Positions 1 to 11,243 of a stretch of DNA of 64,000 nt are shown here, piece by piece. The stretch spans positions 59,179,453 to 59,243,452 of the forward strand of contig OY755239.1 in the NCBI GenBank assembly GCA_963576725.1, read 5' to 3'. The notes beneath the pieces are model-generated. The model made no database searches. It was not told the DNA's origin and saw only the letters and a list, made by a program, of their open reading frames with translations. This DNA comes from Azorinus chamasolen (taxonomy: Eukaryota > Mollusca > Bivalvia > Cardiida > Solecurtidae). Positions within the stretch are counted from its first letter, which is position 1; each line of letters begins with the position of its first letter. The position numbers and the translations under genes were made by a program.

Positions 1-381
1 AACTGGGAGACATAAAACGATTGAAAGAAACCTTAGGAAACGTATGCTCTGTAACCTAAACAATGTCGAAGACAAATTCCATTTTAGCTTAGTTTGCCCT
101 TCTTATATTTATTCAAGAGTAAGTTACTTAAAGAAATACTATTTTCGTTGACCAAATATCTATAAACTCATAAGTCTTTTGAATTCTACAAATGTGAACA
201 CGCTAAATAAACCTGCCATATATTGCTCAAAGGCGTTTGAAATGAGAAAACACCTTATAGAGCACGATTATATAAGCTTATTATCAGATGATCGATGTCA
301 AAATGGTTACTTTTTGTAACATATATACTATTTTCCTTGATAATCTACTTCCGCCATCTATATTTTTCCATTTTCTGTTTT
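1..381. other. No gene seen
   Basis: AT-rich sequence with no recognisable coding region, RNA gene or repeat family. The R element that follows begins at the T-run ending at 381. Confidence 0.5.
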
Positions 382-681
382 ATGCCCCCGTTGACGATAG
401 TCAGGGGGCATTATGTTTTGCACCTGGCCTTCCGTCCGTCCGTCCGTGTGTCACGCTTATACGTTGTCACAGATTTTTCATTGTCTTATATCTCACTAAC
501 CACTATATAGGTATTGGCATGGAATTGCATATACACATTTAACACCGTCCATACTTTCATTGCGCACCCAGCCCATGCTGCCCGAGAGCCCAATGTCAAA
601 TTACTTAGAAATTTTACGTGCAACTAGGCAAGCACCACCACAGGGGCATCGCTCTGTCTTACAGACACAATTTTCTAGTTT
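382..681 (+). mobile_element. Short R-family (rolling-circle-like) element
   Basis: Starts after a T-run with a 5' hairpin (ATGCCCCCGTTG pairing with CAGGGGGCAT), followed by a GTCC-rich tract. It ends with a small 3' hairpin (CTGTCTTACAGAC) and TCTAGTTT. This is the design shared by all R elements in the window, here without long core repeats. It encodes no protein. Assignment to Helitron/Helentron-like elements is inference. Confidence 0.6.
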
Positions 682-844
682 TTTTTATATTATCCAAATT
701 GCTACAAGCATGCTTGAATTGTATTGTGATGTGACGATGAACTGTACTGTTCAAGTCCTTGAATAAAATTACATGATGTTATGTTCTGTTATCAAAAGAA
801 AGAAATATCTGTGAAATGGTTATGCCCGTGAAGCACATTAAATA

Positions 845-1049
845 CAGTAAAACCCCGCTAATGCGACCACATAATGAATAAACATGGGTACCTTTATAAG
901 CAAGTGGTTGCTTAATGCAGGACAAAAGTAATACAGAAAGCTCCTCTAGGAGCTTTCTGCATTACTTTTGTCCTGCATTAAGCTACCACCTGCATCTAGC
1001 ACCCAGAATTATACCTCTTTTAGGTGGTCGCATTAGCGGAACTTTACTG
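845..1049. mobile_element. Family D pogo-like MITE, complete
   Basis: Ends CAGTAAAACCCCGCTAATGC and a matching inverted end finishing TTTACTG, flanked on both sides by TA. The centre is a long near-perfect palindrome whose arms read GGTTGCTTAATGCAGGACAA. CAGT ends plus a TA duplication are typical of pogo/Tigger Tc1-mariner elements. Non-coding. Confidence 0.8.
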
Positions 1050-1130
1050 TATATTGCAAAATGATTGACTAGCGTGATATATGAATTAGCTAAATAGTTC
1101 TTGCATAACACGGACACTGTTACCATAATA

Positions 1131-1232
1131 TAGTAAAACCCCTCTAAACCGGAGTTTGGGCATTAAGCTACCATTAAGTCTCCAAGACCGATATTTATAT
1201 ACTAAATTGAGCATCCGGTTTAGAGGGGCATT
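1131..1232. mobile_element. Family D fragment
   Basis: Ends AGTAAAACCCCTCTAAACC and CCGGTTTAGAGGGG are present, but most of the central hairpin is deleted and the right terminus is degraded. Confidence 0.6.
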
Positions 1233-1312
1233 GCTGAGTGTTATCATAATATGTACTGTACATTATTTCTGCTGACAAAATATATGTATTTTGGCGATTA
1301 AACAAAATTTCA

Positions 1313-1557
1313 TAACCCTTTCCCTGTTCTGTGTTTATTCCAAATTTTAAACTGAATATTCATGGACAAAATAGGTTATAATGAAATATGGAAGGTTAAA
1401 CAATGTAGCCATTTTAGAAAGTAAAGAAACAGAGATATCAAATTTCATTAGCAAACAGGGCAGATCCTGATCAGACGGTTCCTGCAGGAGCCGTCCGATC
1501 TGGGCCTACTCTGTGTGCAAATGTGTGAAAAGGCGTATATATATGAAGGAAATGGAT
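1313..1557. mobile_element. Family A TTAA hairpin MITE
   Basis: Begins TAACCCTTTCCCTGTTCTG and ends GAAGGAAATGG. The core hairpin has arms GCAAACAGGGCAGATCCTGA and the complement around CTCCTGCAGGAG-type loop sequence. The CCCTGTTCT end is on the left, so it is in the reverse orientation relative to copies such as 25513-25762. The terminal TTAA sites are eroded. Confidence 0.7.
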
Positions 1558-1599
1558 AAACATATTTACACATATTTTTCAAGAAGAAATATCTACATG

Positions 1600-1852
1600 T
1601 GCTCTCGTAGGAGCCGTCTGATCAGGGTCTGTCCTGTTTGCTTATGGCATGATATAAATCTGATACATGTACTACAGTTTCTACCAATCCTCATTTAGTG
1701 GCCATTACAAAATTTCAGTTAATGAACATCCATGGAGTCATGAATCCTTATATAAATATTTATGAGGGAAAGGGATAAGCTACCACCAGTTTTTAATATC
1801 CCCATATTTAGGTCTCTTTTTGGTGATTGCATTATAGAGATTTTACTGTATG
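1600..1852. mobile_element. Half family A element joined to a family D right end
   Basis: The right arm of an A hairpin (AGGAGCCGTCTGATCAGGGT) and an A-type tail run to GAGGGAAAGGG at about 1775. This is followed at once by the right half of a D element (AAGCTACCACC to TTTTACTGTA). The left arm of each is missing. Confidence 0.5.
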
Positions 1853-2015
1853 TTAGAAACTTCTGTCTCAAATACCACATTCATTACCATGACAATTATC
1901 TTTCTCTTCTGCATAAATATATTGGAATATTTTCTTCATTATAAATATATGAGCACGTCACACATGCGTCAGATTATTTCTAGCGAGACACTGAAACGTA
2001 TTAGTTCCAGTTATA

Positions 2016-2220
2016 CAGTATAATCTGTCTTAAGCGACCATTCAGTTATTGAACACAGGGGTCCTAATATGAAGGTGGTTGCTTAATGCAGGGCAAAAGT
2101 AGTACAGAAAGTTCCTAGAGGAGCTTTCTGTATTACTTTTGGCATGCATTAAGCTACCATCTGCCGTACCGACCCATAATTAGGCCTAATTTGGATGGCC
2201 GTTTAAGACAGATTCTACTG
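2016..2220. mobile_element. Family D pogo-like MITE, complete
   Basis: Starts CAGTATAATCTGTCTTAAGC and ends GACAGATTCTACTG, with TA on both sides. The central hairpin has the D arms (GGTGGTTGCTTAATGCAGGG / CATGCATTAAGCTACC). Confidence 0.8.
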
Positions 2221-2464
2221 TAGAAAAAATGTTTCGTCGTGTCTACCTACTTTGAAATCTCTGGTCTTCAAATGCTGTTAGTAGAACTGCACAATCAAGT
2301 AACTGATCCAATCGCCCTGTCATCTTTTAAAGCATAGTACTACTGAAGTAGCTTACCCTACCTACCTTAAGTATTCGGACACCTAATGCCCCCATTCCTT
2401 CGGTTGTAAAGCCGAACAAATCACCGTTTTGACAACCTTATACAGATGTATTAGATTGACACTG

Positions 2465-2540
2465 TAGTAAATAGTGAAGACCCTGATCAATCTGATCTTT
2501 CAGGAGCAGTATGATCTAGATCTGCACTATTTGCTTAAGC
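2465..2540. repeat. Degenerate A-type hairpin
   Basis: Arms AAATAGTGAAGACCCTGATC and GATCTAGATCTGCACTATTT still pair imperfectly. No TTAA ends are visible. The AAATAGTGAAGACC arm matches the subtype seen complete at 55546-55795. Confidence 0.5.
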
Positions 2541-2642
2541 TTTTGTGCCTGGGTACGTAGAGTAATTACGGCATTGATTTAAAACCATGCCACTATTAAA
2601 ACAGCAATATCATTGTGATAAAATAGAGTTTTTCTCAGCTAT

Positions 2643-2815
2643 TAACCTTTAGCCTGTTGGTGGTGACTGAGTGATTACCTTTGCAAACAGTTTGGATCCA
2701 GATGAGAGGCCGAGTAATTCTGCGTCTCATCAGGATCCAAACTATTTGATACTCTGGTCGTGTTGCTAAAAGGAAGTGCAATATAAATACATGATAACTT
2801 ACATTTTCTGCCAGC
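2643..2815. mobile_element. Family E hairpin element, decayed
   Basis: Arms GCAAACAGTTTGGATCCAGA and ATCAGGATCCAAACTATTTG flank a GCCGAGTAATTCTGCGTCTC loop region. The left end TTAACCTTTAGCCTG is a worn version of the family E end TTAACCCTTTCGCTGCC (compare 11244). Confidence 0.5.
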
Positions 2816-2825
2816 GGTCTTAAAC

Positions 2826-3075
2826 TTAACCATTTCCTTCACATAAACGCCTTTTCACGCATTTGCAAACAGAGCAGACCCAGATCAGACGGCTCCTATT
2901 GGAGCCGTCTGATCAGGGTCTGTTACGTGTGCTTATGAAATTTGATAGTTTTGTTTCTTTACTTTCTAATATAGCTACAATGGTCCGCTTTCCATATTTT
3001 ATTTTAATCATTTTGTCCATGACTAATGAGAAGGTACTGAAAGTTGGAATAAATATAGAACACGGAAATGGTTAA
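2826..3075. mobile_element. Family A TTAA MITE, complete
   Basis: TTAA at both limits (2826-2829 and 3072-3075), 250 bp. The left end is the CTTCACATAAACGCC type and the right end the GAATAAATATAGAACA type. The core arms are GCAGACCCAGATCAGACGGC and GCCGTCTGATCAGGGTCTG around CTCCTATTGGAG. Confidence 0.85.
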
Positions 3076-3117
3076 GTTGCCTAGCACACAACCGAATCCC
3101 TTAGCCGATAGAGACTC

Positions 3118-3450
3118 ACTTTGACGCCTTTAGAAACAGAATGTACCAAAATCAGATAGTTCGTGTAGGATTTGTATGAGACTTCGTGTAGGATTTGTAT
3201 GATAAGGGTTCTGTTCTGTTTTGCTTAACCAAGTGTCGTCTGCAATCCAATTTTGTTAAATCGTCCGGTAAAATAAGGAAATAAATAAATGCAAATTTCT
3301 GAGGAATAAAGCACAGTTATAGAACTAGAGTTTGAGACAAAAAGTACAGTCCCTGATCAGACGCCGCCTTGAAAAGGCGGCGTCTGATCTGGGACTGCAC
3401 TACATGTATTTGTCGTGGTGCATTTTGCGACATTGGCGGTGAAAGGGTTA
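3118..3450. repeat. Decayed A fragment and solitary perfect hairpin
   Basis: 3118-3232 is a worn A element with a small internal duplication (CTTCGTGTAGGATTTGTATG twice). 3346-3404 is a near-perfect stem, arms GTACAGTCCCTGATCAGACG and its complement around CCGCCTTGAAAAGGCGG. It is followed at about 3440 by GGCGGTGAAAGGGTTAA, an E-type right end. Confidence 0.55.
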
Positions 3451-3622
3451 ATAAATAATGTAGGTCTGATTCTACTGCCTCTGCCATAGCTCAAGACTCT
3501 TTTCACAGAGGAACAGATCAGGGGAGTACTTTTGGTAGTTCAATCAAATTAATTCCATATATACCCAAAAGAAATTAATCTAATAAGTAATAGAAATGGC
3601 TTTACTCAAGTTTGTCCAAATG

Positions 3623-3830
3623 CAGTAGAACCTATCTTAAGCGACCATAAAAAGGTGTATAACTATGGGTCTGTAAGGCAGGTGGTAGCTTAATGCAGGT
3701 CAAAAGTAATGCAGAAAGCTTTCTGCATTAGTTTTGCCCTGCTCTAAGCTACCATCTACTTTTCAAGACTAGTATGTTATGATGAATATAATGAATGGTC
3801 GCTTAATACAGGTTCTACTGTAAATGGGTG
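3623..3830. mobile_element. Family D pogo-like MITE, complete
   Basis: CAGTAGAACCTATCTTAAGC at the left and ACAGGTTCTACTG at the right. TA follows the right end, but the left flank reads TG. The central hairpin arms are GGTGGTAGCTTAATGCAGGT and CCTGCTCTAAGCTACC. Confidence 0.75.
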
Positions 3831-3834
3831 AAAC

Positions 3835-4170
3835 ATATTGGGAAATGGTTTTGGTAAAAACTTGCTTTGAGCAAAAACTGGTGTAAAATTTTGTATTATA
3901 CTTTATCAGGCATTAGGGAAAATATCCGTTTCTTCAATTTGTAAGTCAACTCCAATGATAAAAATTAACTTTAAACTAAAACAATGGTAAGTAACTAAAT
4001 TTAAAATTTCACCCAACACGTCTGAAATTTTGGACTATTAGTCCATGAGCCAGTAGGGTTGGTCGGTACCATCTCAGGGGAATAATTCCCATTGTGATTT
4101 TTTACATCATATACATCTATAGAGTTAGAAAATATGTGATAGCATTGCATCGATGGTAGCTTTCTATGTG
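3835..4170 (+). repeat. Unclassified interspersed repeat, copy 1
   Basis: Shares extended similarity with the reverse complement of about 9180-9430. Matching blocks include ATGAGCCAG, TCGGTACCATCT, GGGGAATAAT, AGAAAATATGTGATAGCA and GATGGTAGCTTT in the same order. No terminal repeats or coding capacity seen. Confidence 0.45.
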
Positions 4171-4279
4171 TTAATGCGTTTTATATTATGCTATACATTA
4201 TCCGCATTTCGAGACAAAATATCAATGAAAAGTAAAGCATTTGGTATCATACCCCAACAACGAAATTATGATGGTATAC

Positions 4280-4400
4280 CTGAATCAGGTTGTCAGTCTA
4301 ACTGTCCTTCCATCTGTCCACCCCATATGTCTGTTCCTCTATCTGTCCGTCCATTCATCCATCTGCCTATCTGTCCATTTATAGACGCAAATGCCCCAAT
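4280..4400 (+). repeat. CTGTCC-rich tract
   Basis: Imperfect iterations of ATCTGTCC/GTCCGTCC. This is the microsatellite type found near the 5' end of R elements, so it may be a fragment of one. The open frame here is low-complexity and not a gene. Confidence 0.4.
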
Positions 4401-4454
4401 GTACAAGTTTGCTTAACACTTGATATTCTTATTATTTTAGTAACCAATGCACTT

Positions 4455-5201
4455 GCTAGTTATGCCCCCCAAGTATACTGGGGGACATATTGCTTTTGTG
4501 TGTGGCGTCCGTCTGTCCATCCGTATGTCTGCAGCCCAGCCCCCCCCCCCCACACACACACACACTTCCGTCCGTCCGTTCTTCTGTCCGATTTTAGTTT
4601 ATCCGTGCTGTTTCTTCAAAACCTTTGATCGGATTTTCATGAAATTTCATAGGATTGATCAGCACTATGCCTTGTTTTGTTTATCTTATTTATGTTCCGG
4701 TTCAATGATTTTCTGCAGAGTTGTGGGACTTTGATTTTTATGCACCCCAACGGCGGGCATATAGTAATCGCATTGTCCGTCATTCCGTCTGTGCGTCCTT
4801 CCATCCGTCCGTCCCAAATTTCTTGTCCTTTCTATAACTTTTTTTTATCTGTGAATTGATTTCAAAATAACCTGGCACAAGTGTGATGTATCGCGTTTAA
4901 CTCCCTGGCCGTGGGTCAAAGGTCAAGGTCATCCTTCAGGGTCAAAGGTCGGGGCATAGTGTTTCACAAACACATCTTGTTTTACATTGAAATTTTGTCC
5001 TCGCGGTTTCTCCAAGACATGTTGCCGGATTTTCATTAAACTTAATAAGATTGAACTGCACTATGCCTAGTTTTGCTTATAGTATCCCTGTTCAGGTTCG
5101 GCGATTTTCTACAGAGTTACAGGACTTTGAAAATTGTATATGGGAAACTTTGTCCGCGCGGGGGTGGGGGACATCAATTTTTGTATAAAAAAATCTAGTT
5201 T
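4455..5201 (+). mobile_element. R-family element interrupted by a second R element
   Basis: 5' hairpin TATGCCCCCCAAGTATACTG pairing with a following GGGGGACATA, a GTCCGTCTGTCC tract, about two copies of a core containing GGATTTTCATGAAATTTCAT, and a 3' end ATCTAGTTTC. The core is split at 4740 by another R element and resumes at 4984. Non-coding. Confidence 0.65.
4740..4983 (+). mobile_element. Nested R-family element (ATGCCCCC subfamily)
   Basis: Starts after TTTTT with ATGCACCCCAACGGCGGGCA (5' hairpin) and ends with the perfect 3' hairpin GTGTTTCACAAACAC followed by ATCTTGTTTT. The interior contains GGTCAAAGGTCAAGGTCA-type sequence. It is the same subfamily as 58399-59652 and 61803-62086. 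Confidence 0.75.
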
Positions 5202-7721
5202 CATTTGGCCCCGATCATTATTTATTTATTGGTCCAGTTTCCACTTTATCCCGAAATAAATTAGTAGCATGTAAGATGGGATGTGACGGGGTGATAATAT
5301 TTATTATCATTAGCATTCGTTGCTTACCATTTTAGTTAGACCGTATCTAGCTCTAAATTGTTTTATTGTCATTATCTTTTGAATTAAAAGAGATTAAAAT
5401 ATCCTCAAACTTTCTGTCTGATGAAGATATGTGGGTATGGGCTTTCGTTGTGTTCATATTTTTCTTGTGACTGAATGTACATGTAGTGTCAAACAAAATA
5501 CTCAGTAGTATGTTATTGAAGAATGTGGATATTGAATCTGCCACATTCAAAGAAATCACCCGTTTAAAATTAGAACAAGGGGCAGTTGAGTTAAAAAGTG
5601 CCCAAAACCCCCACAGTGTCCTTTCTCTGAAAACGTTTTTTTTCTCCGTGCATTGTCACTGACACATAAATTACAGAAAAAATATTATCGTATCATTGTT
5701 CTGTCAGATTTTCTTCAAGATGATTCCCATCAGACTGAGGTTGAAGGGATTGCCCTAAAGGTTATTACAAAGGTTTTAATATGATTCAATATGGAAAAAT
5801 AGTCAAACAGGGAGGGCCACATTCGAAATGGCTCCGCACCAAACACCATCAAACAAGAAACGGTATAACCACAAGACAAAACATAACAAAACATAACAGG
5901 ACGCATATCAAGACAAAAACATTAAACATTAAGCATATTAAACAACAAAGTTGACCATAGGCTGAAAGTAGGAGTACCGCCTTGGAACGGACAGTAGCCA
6001 AAAGCAGCTAAAAGTTTCACATTTGCTTTGCACTTGGCATATGAAGGTAGCTCTAAGATATGTTAACCTGGTGATAGGATAATGTATCGATCTGCTAATA
6101 GTAATTTTGACAGGGAATGTTGAAGAACCAGAGAGCAAGAGTGTTCTTCTGCTCTCCTCCAATCTCTCCTATTGGATCATTGATAGTCCTATGTGGCAAA
6201 TGAATGATAAAACTAACGTAAAGCAAATATACATAACAAACAATCGCCCTACTTACAAATACATGTATTCTCACCGGCTTCTGACATAAGTGTAGAAAGT
6301 CGTTATAGGCATTCACAAGTTTAAAAAAACAGACATCCCAATAATTTAATACTGTTCGAAAGTTGGTTGCCTGACCACCCATCCAATGCACAAATAACAT
6401 TGCCTAAGCTATAATAATTTTGAAAATTTGGATTCTGAATTACGGCCTGGTCGTTTGTATTTTTGCGAGCGCTATGCTAAGTTTTCGCTGCATAGTTGTT
6501 GAAGATTACCCTTCATCATCGCACAGCAAAGGTCGCGTCTGGCATGACCTTCACATTATGGTGAATGTAGGAGACAGACACATGGCTGCACTTCATGTAA
6601 CAATTTGAAGCAGATCTCCTATTTCTAACCAATTTAAGAACGTTGCTTAGGGATTTTCTTTCCTGGTCGGGAATCCCACTGTGCTTGCCTTACTATTATA
6701 ATTAAGGCCGTGCCAATGCAAAGTTATACACAAACTTATATTTTAATAGTAATGGTAATCTTCCTGATATTATGGAGTCATTGCTCCAGTCCCGCATTTC
6801 TAATATAATGGGACTCTGGTGTATGTATCAGCATGAAAAGCCAAATACATTACAAAGTATTCTGTGTTCTCTGACCAGGTTATAAAAACTTGATTTACTA
6901 CTTCAGTTGCATGTTCAGACTCTCATCTACTTCATCCAGTTAGTACTGAAGTGCCAGGACCTTCTCACTGTCATTAAATGTGTTTGCTGTATCCTTCTAT
7001 TGCCAATGCATTGGTTGACTCTATTTATTTAGAAACCTCCCCAAATGCTTCCTAATCTGTTTAATTGTTATGCTTAGCATCTAATGACCAGACTCTCTAC
7101 TTCAAGTCATCACCACAGTTCTTGATTAATTTTTCCCTTCATAATTCAAACATAATGTATATTCTATCATGGCCAAATATTTTGTACCACATTGATAATT
7201 AATTTCTGTTTGAGCAAACTCTATCCTATCTACTATTGCAGCACAATAACATGTACTTGGACATTGTTTACACTAGTCAATTTCTTCTGCAAATCTATCT
7301 TACTAATGTGTTATTGTTGCTTATGTCTAGCATATCATGATTTCCTTTAGCCATTATGTTTCAAATGGATAACAAATTGTTAAACTTTGTTTTGGAGGTT
7401 CCCTCTCATGTTTTGTCATTGCTTGTTGCTTTTGAAAAATCCTAAATATCACATTCTATGAATCCAAATGAATGTTGTGCAATTCTTTGAACCAGAACAC
7501 ACCTGACTAAAATCTCCATTACTTACTGATAACTCAATGTTTTAATATATTTTCACTTCTCTGTCTTTACTGTCCAAATGTATCACCAGTACCCGATGAT
7601 TATTAAGTCCTTGACCTTTGCCATCTTGTGCTAATAGATGCATTAGAGACAGAATTGGATACAGCAACTCTGATTTCATTGATTCTTTAATGTGTTTAGT
7701 GTATAGAATTGAAAACTGCAA
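5202..7721. other. Long stretch without recognised gene
   Basis: AT-rich, with no domain-like frames. A 101-codon frame at 6095-6400 (minus) and its shadows show no motif. 5850-5910 is purine/A-rich (repeated ACAAAACATAACA). No hairpin family members seen, unusual for this window. Confidence 0.4.
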
Positions 7722-7866
7722 CTATACCCAGTAACATTTACCGGACATCGGACCAACCAGCCCACCTTAGTACCATTTTGAAAGTCTTTGGTATGACCCG
7801 ACCAGCGATCATACTCACAACGTCCTGCCCGAAAGCGAACGCTGTACCATCTGAGTTAACTGAAAT
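7722..7866 (-). mobile_element. tRNA-derived SINE, 5' part
   Basis: On the minus strand a tRNA-like head with A-box-like GTTAACTCAGATGGTACAGC and a degenerate B box (GTATGATCGCTGG) is followed by GGTCGGGTCATACCAAAGAC. It continues to the start of the bivalve-type central domain (GGTCCGATGTCCGGTAAATG). The 3' half is missing. The frame at 7709 is the reverse of this repeat. Confidence 0.6.
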
Positions 7867-8009
7867 GCTGACCTTAACATGTACCAGTGGACAAACTAAC
7901 GGATGGTCAGACAAAATACGTTTTACTTCAAATTACCGTGAAGTGAAAACAGAATGTCTACATATAAGCATGCTAGATATGGTAATCACCATTTTATGCT
8001 CCTATATAT

Positions 8010-8200
8010 ATATAGGTGTAGTTCTAGGACTGGTCGACCCAGTGTCAGGATAATGTGACTGGGTGGGGTGCCCTTGCCATGTACCTGCGGCAGGTGTATT
8101 CCAGTGAGGCAGCACTTTAACTTGTCTCATGCGGGTGCCGTCTGCAAATTACTGAAATACTGTTGGTCGGACGTAAACCCCAACTCACTCACTCACTCCT
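8010..8200 (+). mobile_element. SINE central domain and 3' tail
   Basis: Central domain GTGTCAGGATAATGTGACTG then GGGTGGGGTG, GTGAGGCAGCAC, and a GGACGTAAACCCCAACTCAC tail with (ACTC)n. This matches the 3' half of the SINE whose head lies inverted at 7722-7866. The head is absent on this strand. Confidence 0.6.
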
Positions 8201-9179
8201 ATATATATCTCGCAACGTTTATGTTTCCAACTCCTCATACACCAATGGGGGCTATGCTTCAAATTTTCGCAAATTGGCAACCTTGATGTGAAAATGACCG
8301 TTAAGAAGGAAATGTTTGTTCTGACCATTTTATCCAGAGTTACAGGTCTTGGCAAATTTCTTTACCATAAAGCATATATATGCATAAAACTTTCACAGAT
8401 AAACAACTTGATGTGAAGATGGGGAATTGTGTAGTAAGAAAAATTACGGGACTTTGGTTTTTGTTTTTTTTCTCACTAAAATGCATACTTGACTAAAGAC
8501 AATCTCATCGTAAGGAAGAAGGGGAGTTGATCCATTTCCTATAGTTCAAGTTGTAATGCTTATGATGAATAATAAATATACATGTACAAAAGTATATCAT
8601 GAATTAGCTAGCTCTGAAGTGGTTGATCGGATATTTATAGCTTACCTGTTACATACAAGTTTCATAAAGGGACATAATTTGGCCTAATCAATGACTGGGT
8701 TCTGGCTTAAAGGGTTCTCATCGTTGATTTGGTCGTTGATATAATGACAGTGAAATGCTGGTGAACTTTCATGGGGCCAACTCAAAAGATATTTCAGTTT
8801 TGGCACAATTTGAGTGTATGGAAGATTTAAAAGGGACATAACTCTGACAATTTGCATTAAGAGATGCTACATGTAAGGGTTCTAGTCTGAAGTCAATTCA
8901 TTGCCCTCATTACTGTGAATATACATATGAAGTCTTATGAGCCTAGTTATAAAGATGATGAAGGTATGCAAAACTCCGGAGAAATTTTACTTCTGCAAAA
9001 TACATATGAATGTAAACATAATACCGTGTACGTATGAGCAAGAATTTAAATTATATGAACCACTTTTTGTGAAAAAATAACAACATTAATGAAACGTGTG
9101 TAACTACAGCTACACGTCTGTCAATTTTCAAGTAGATACAGGATGTAACAAGCGAGAGACATCAGTTTGAAATTTAATG
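8201..9179. other. No gene; possibly an old R-element core
   Basis: Scattered phrases such as AAAGGGACATAACTC and GGGACTTTGGTTT resemble core repeats of R elements, but no termini are visible. No coding sequence recognised. Confidence 0.3.
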
Positions 9180-9430
9180 GTGTCTTATCTTTAATGCTAG
9201 ATTTAGAAAACACTATTTTTACCATAAGGTTAAAATTGGTGAAAAAAATACAAAAAGCTACCACCGATTTACTGCTATCACATATTTTCTGATTCTAGAT
9301 ACTTATATCTTATCAAAAAGCATTGATAGCATTATTCCCCAAAGATGGTACCGATGGCCAAAATTTGGGCCTCTGGCTCATGGCCTATATCAGATATTCA
9401 TTAAATTTTGTTTTTACTCAATGAGTGAAA
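9180..9430 (-). repeat. Unclassified interspersed repeat, copy 2
   Basis: Inverted relative to 3835-4170. The reverse complement contains GAGCCAGAGGCCCAAATTTT, ATCGGTACCATCTTTGGGGA and AGAAAATATGTGATAGCAG. Confidence 0.45.
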
Positions 9431-9539
9431 ATAATGGGAATTTCAATCAATTCATACACATGTATTATCCTTGTCTGTTCCTTCTGCTTGATCATTATAA
9501 AATGCAGCGATTGACATTCGCAAAGTCATTCTTTTTATA

Positions 9540-9892
9540 TGAATTTTCGTCATGAAATGATTAAATGATTAAATCAGGGTCTGCTCTGTTTGCTTATGAA
9601 ATCATAATATATGTATCTCTACAGTTTCTATCAATACCAAACACACCTTCCACGTGTTCCATTATAAAAACAATATTAATAACTATCCATCCTGTAGGAG
9701 CCGTCCTATTTGGGTATATTCTATTTGCAAATGTGTGAAAAAGCATTTATTTGAAGGAAAGGGCTAAAAAAACAGTTGCATCAAAGTGCGTCTCTGAAGA
9801 AAATAAATTTTATGGCAAACAGTGCAGACCCTTATCAAAGGACTCTCACAGAAGCCCTTTGGTCTGGGTCTACACCGTTTGTACACGTCTTG
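9540..9892. repeat. Family A fragments and worn hairpin
   Basis: 9570-9765 holds an A right arm (CAGGGTCTGCTCTGTTTGC) and the end of another copy (TTGAAGGAAAGGGC). 9812-9892 is an imperfect hairpin with arms GGCAAACAGTGCAGACCC and GGTCTGGGTCTACACCGTTT. Confidence 0.5.
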
Positions 9893-10179
9893 TATAATCT
9901 GCTCCCGCACATTAGGGTCAACATACTTGTAACACTTATCTGGAAGCTGTTTTCCAGAGTATCGATAAATAGCGGGAAGTTGACCGCCATAAAGAAAGCC
10001 TTCAATATTCTAAATCAAAGCACAAACTCAAAACAGGCAATATGTGTTTATCGGTCAGTTTATCGGTGAGTATGATACGGAAGCCCAGTAATGCCATTTT
10101 TATTTACTTACGATGACTTCCAGTGACTATTTAACACTTTCAAAATTAATATATTGAATACCCCCGCCACAACACCCCA

Positions 10180-10310
10180 ACAAAACACACACACGCACGC
10201 AGGCACACGCGCACACACATACATATATACACGCAACAACAACAGCAACAACAAAAACCAATACAGCAGCAACAACAAAAATAGAACCAAACATAACAAC
10301 AATAAAAAAC
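10180..10310 (+). repeat. CA / CAACAA low-complexity tract
   Basis: ACACACACGCACGC-type dinucleotide repeat followed by CAACAACAACAGCAACA-type trinucleotide repeat. The overlapping frames on both strands are compositional artefacts. Confidence 0.8.
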
Positions 10311-10464
10311 AAGGAAGTATATTCAAACTTCAGTTCATTGTCTTTATAATCTTTAAATGAATTAATATACTGTAGTGCCTTGTTGTTTGATAGCCCCGAC
10401 CTTTTCTTCATTTCCTCCGTCGGAATGACCCCGCTCGAACGACCTTCGCCCGTTTACCTCATAG

Positions 10465-10707
10465 ATACACCTTTTCATGCATTTGCAAACAGAGTAGACA
10501 TGTCCAGATCAAAACGGTTCTACAGAAGCCGTCTGATCAGGTTCTGTTTTGTTTGCGTATGTCATAACTGATTTGTCAGTTCGTATTATGGGTCAAAATT
10601 GACTATAGGAGCGTTCTGTTTTACTTTCACCTTGCTTTAAGCAGCCACCTGCCTTTAACACAAAATACTTGATGTAATTTGATGGCCGTTATAGAGAGGT
10701 TTTACTG
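10465..10707. mobile_element. Family A hairpin fragment and family D right end
   Basis: 10480-10560: A arms GCAAACAGAGTAGACATG and GCCGTCTGATCAGGTTCTG. 10601-10707: D right half from GGAGCGTTCTGTTTTACTTT through AAGCAGCCACCTGCC to AGAGAGGTTTTACTG, TA-flanked on the right. Confidence 0.55.
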
Positions 10708-10844
10708 TAATTAATATTCATGATGTCATTATTTCTTACATGAATATTCATGATGTAAAGGGTAACTACATACAAACATTAACAACCGCTCCGATAGCTC
10801 GATTTGTAAAGCATCTTTGTTATGACCAAGTCGAACCCGTGACC

Positions 10845-11032
10845 AAAAGTCCAGATAAGATGCGTAAATTTAAATATTTTCAAGAATAGCTCCTTTGTTT
10901 CTCCACCGAACCCTATACTGTGACCACTCTTTAGAATATACGATTCTAAAGAGTGGTCACAGTATAGGGTTTGATGGAAAAATGACCATTTTAGTATTTG
11001 GGTCTGCACGTTTATCTGTAGGTCTAGCTCTG
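10845..11032. mobile_element. Family C hairpin element
   Basis: Ends AAGTCCAGATAAGATGCGTA and TTTATCTGTAGGTCTAGCTC are related inverted termini. The centre is a near-perfect stem, arms CCCTATACTGTGACCACTCT and its exact complement around a short ATACGAT-like loop. A C copy with better ends is at 27319-27511. TIRs of the CAGAG type suggest hAT-like mobilisation (inference). Confidence 0.7.
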
Positions 11033-11243
11033 CGCGACCTCCCGATTCCAAGGCAAACGCTCTGTGGATCGGGCTTTAGAGGTAGTTATCTGGATCTAGC
11101 TACTGAAACAGAAATACGGTTATTTAAGCGGACTGTTTGAGGGAAAGGAGTTTAAGATAAGTTGAATACAATATTTAATGTACTGCCGATAACTTGAATT
11201 TTCGTGATACTAAGTTGAAGTTTCAAGGTACGAAATCGAATAT

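Noticed and set aside
10787..10845. tRNA-like SINE head on the plus strand (ATAGCTCGATTTGTAAAGC)
   Set aside because: Only an A-box-like phrase; the B box is too degenerate and no SINE body follows before the C element.
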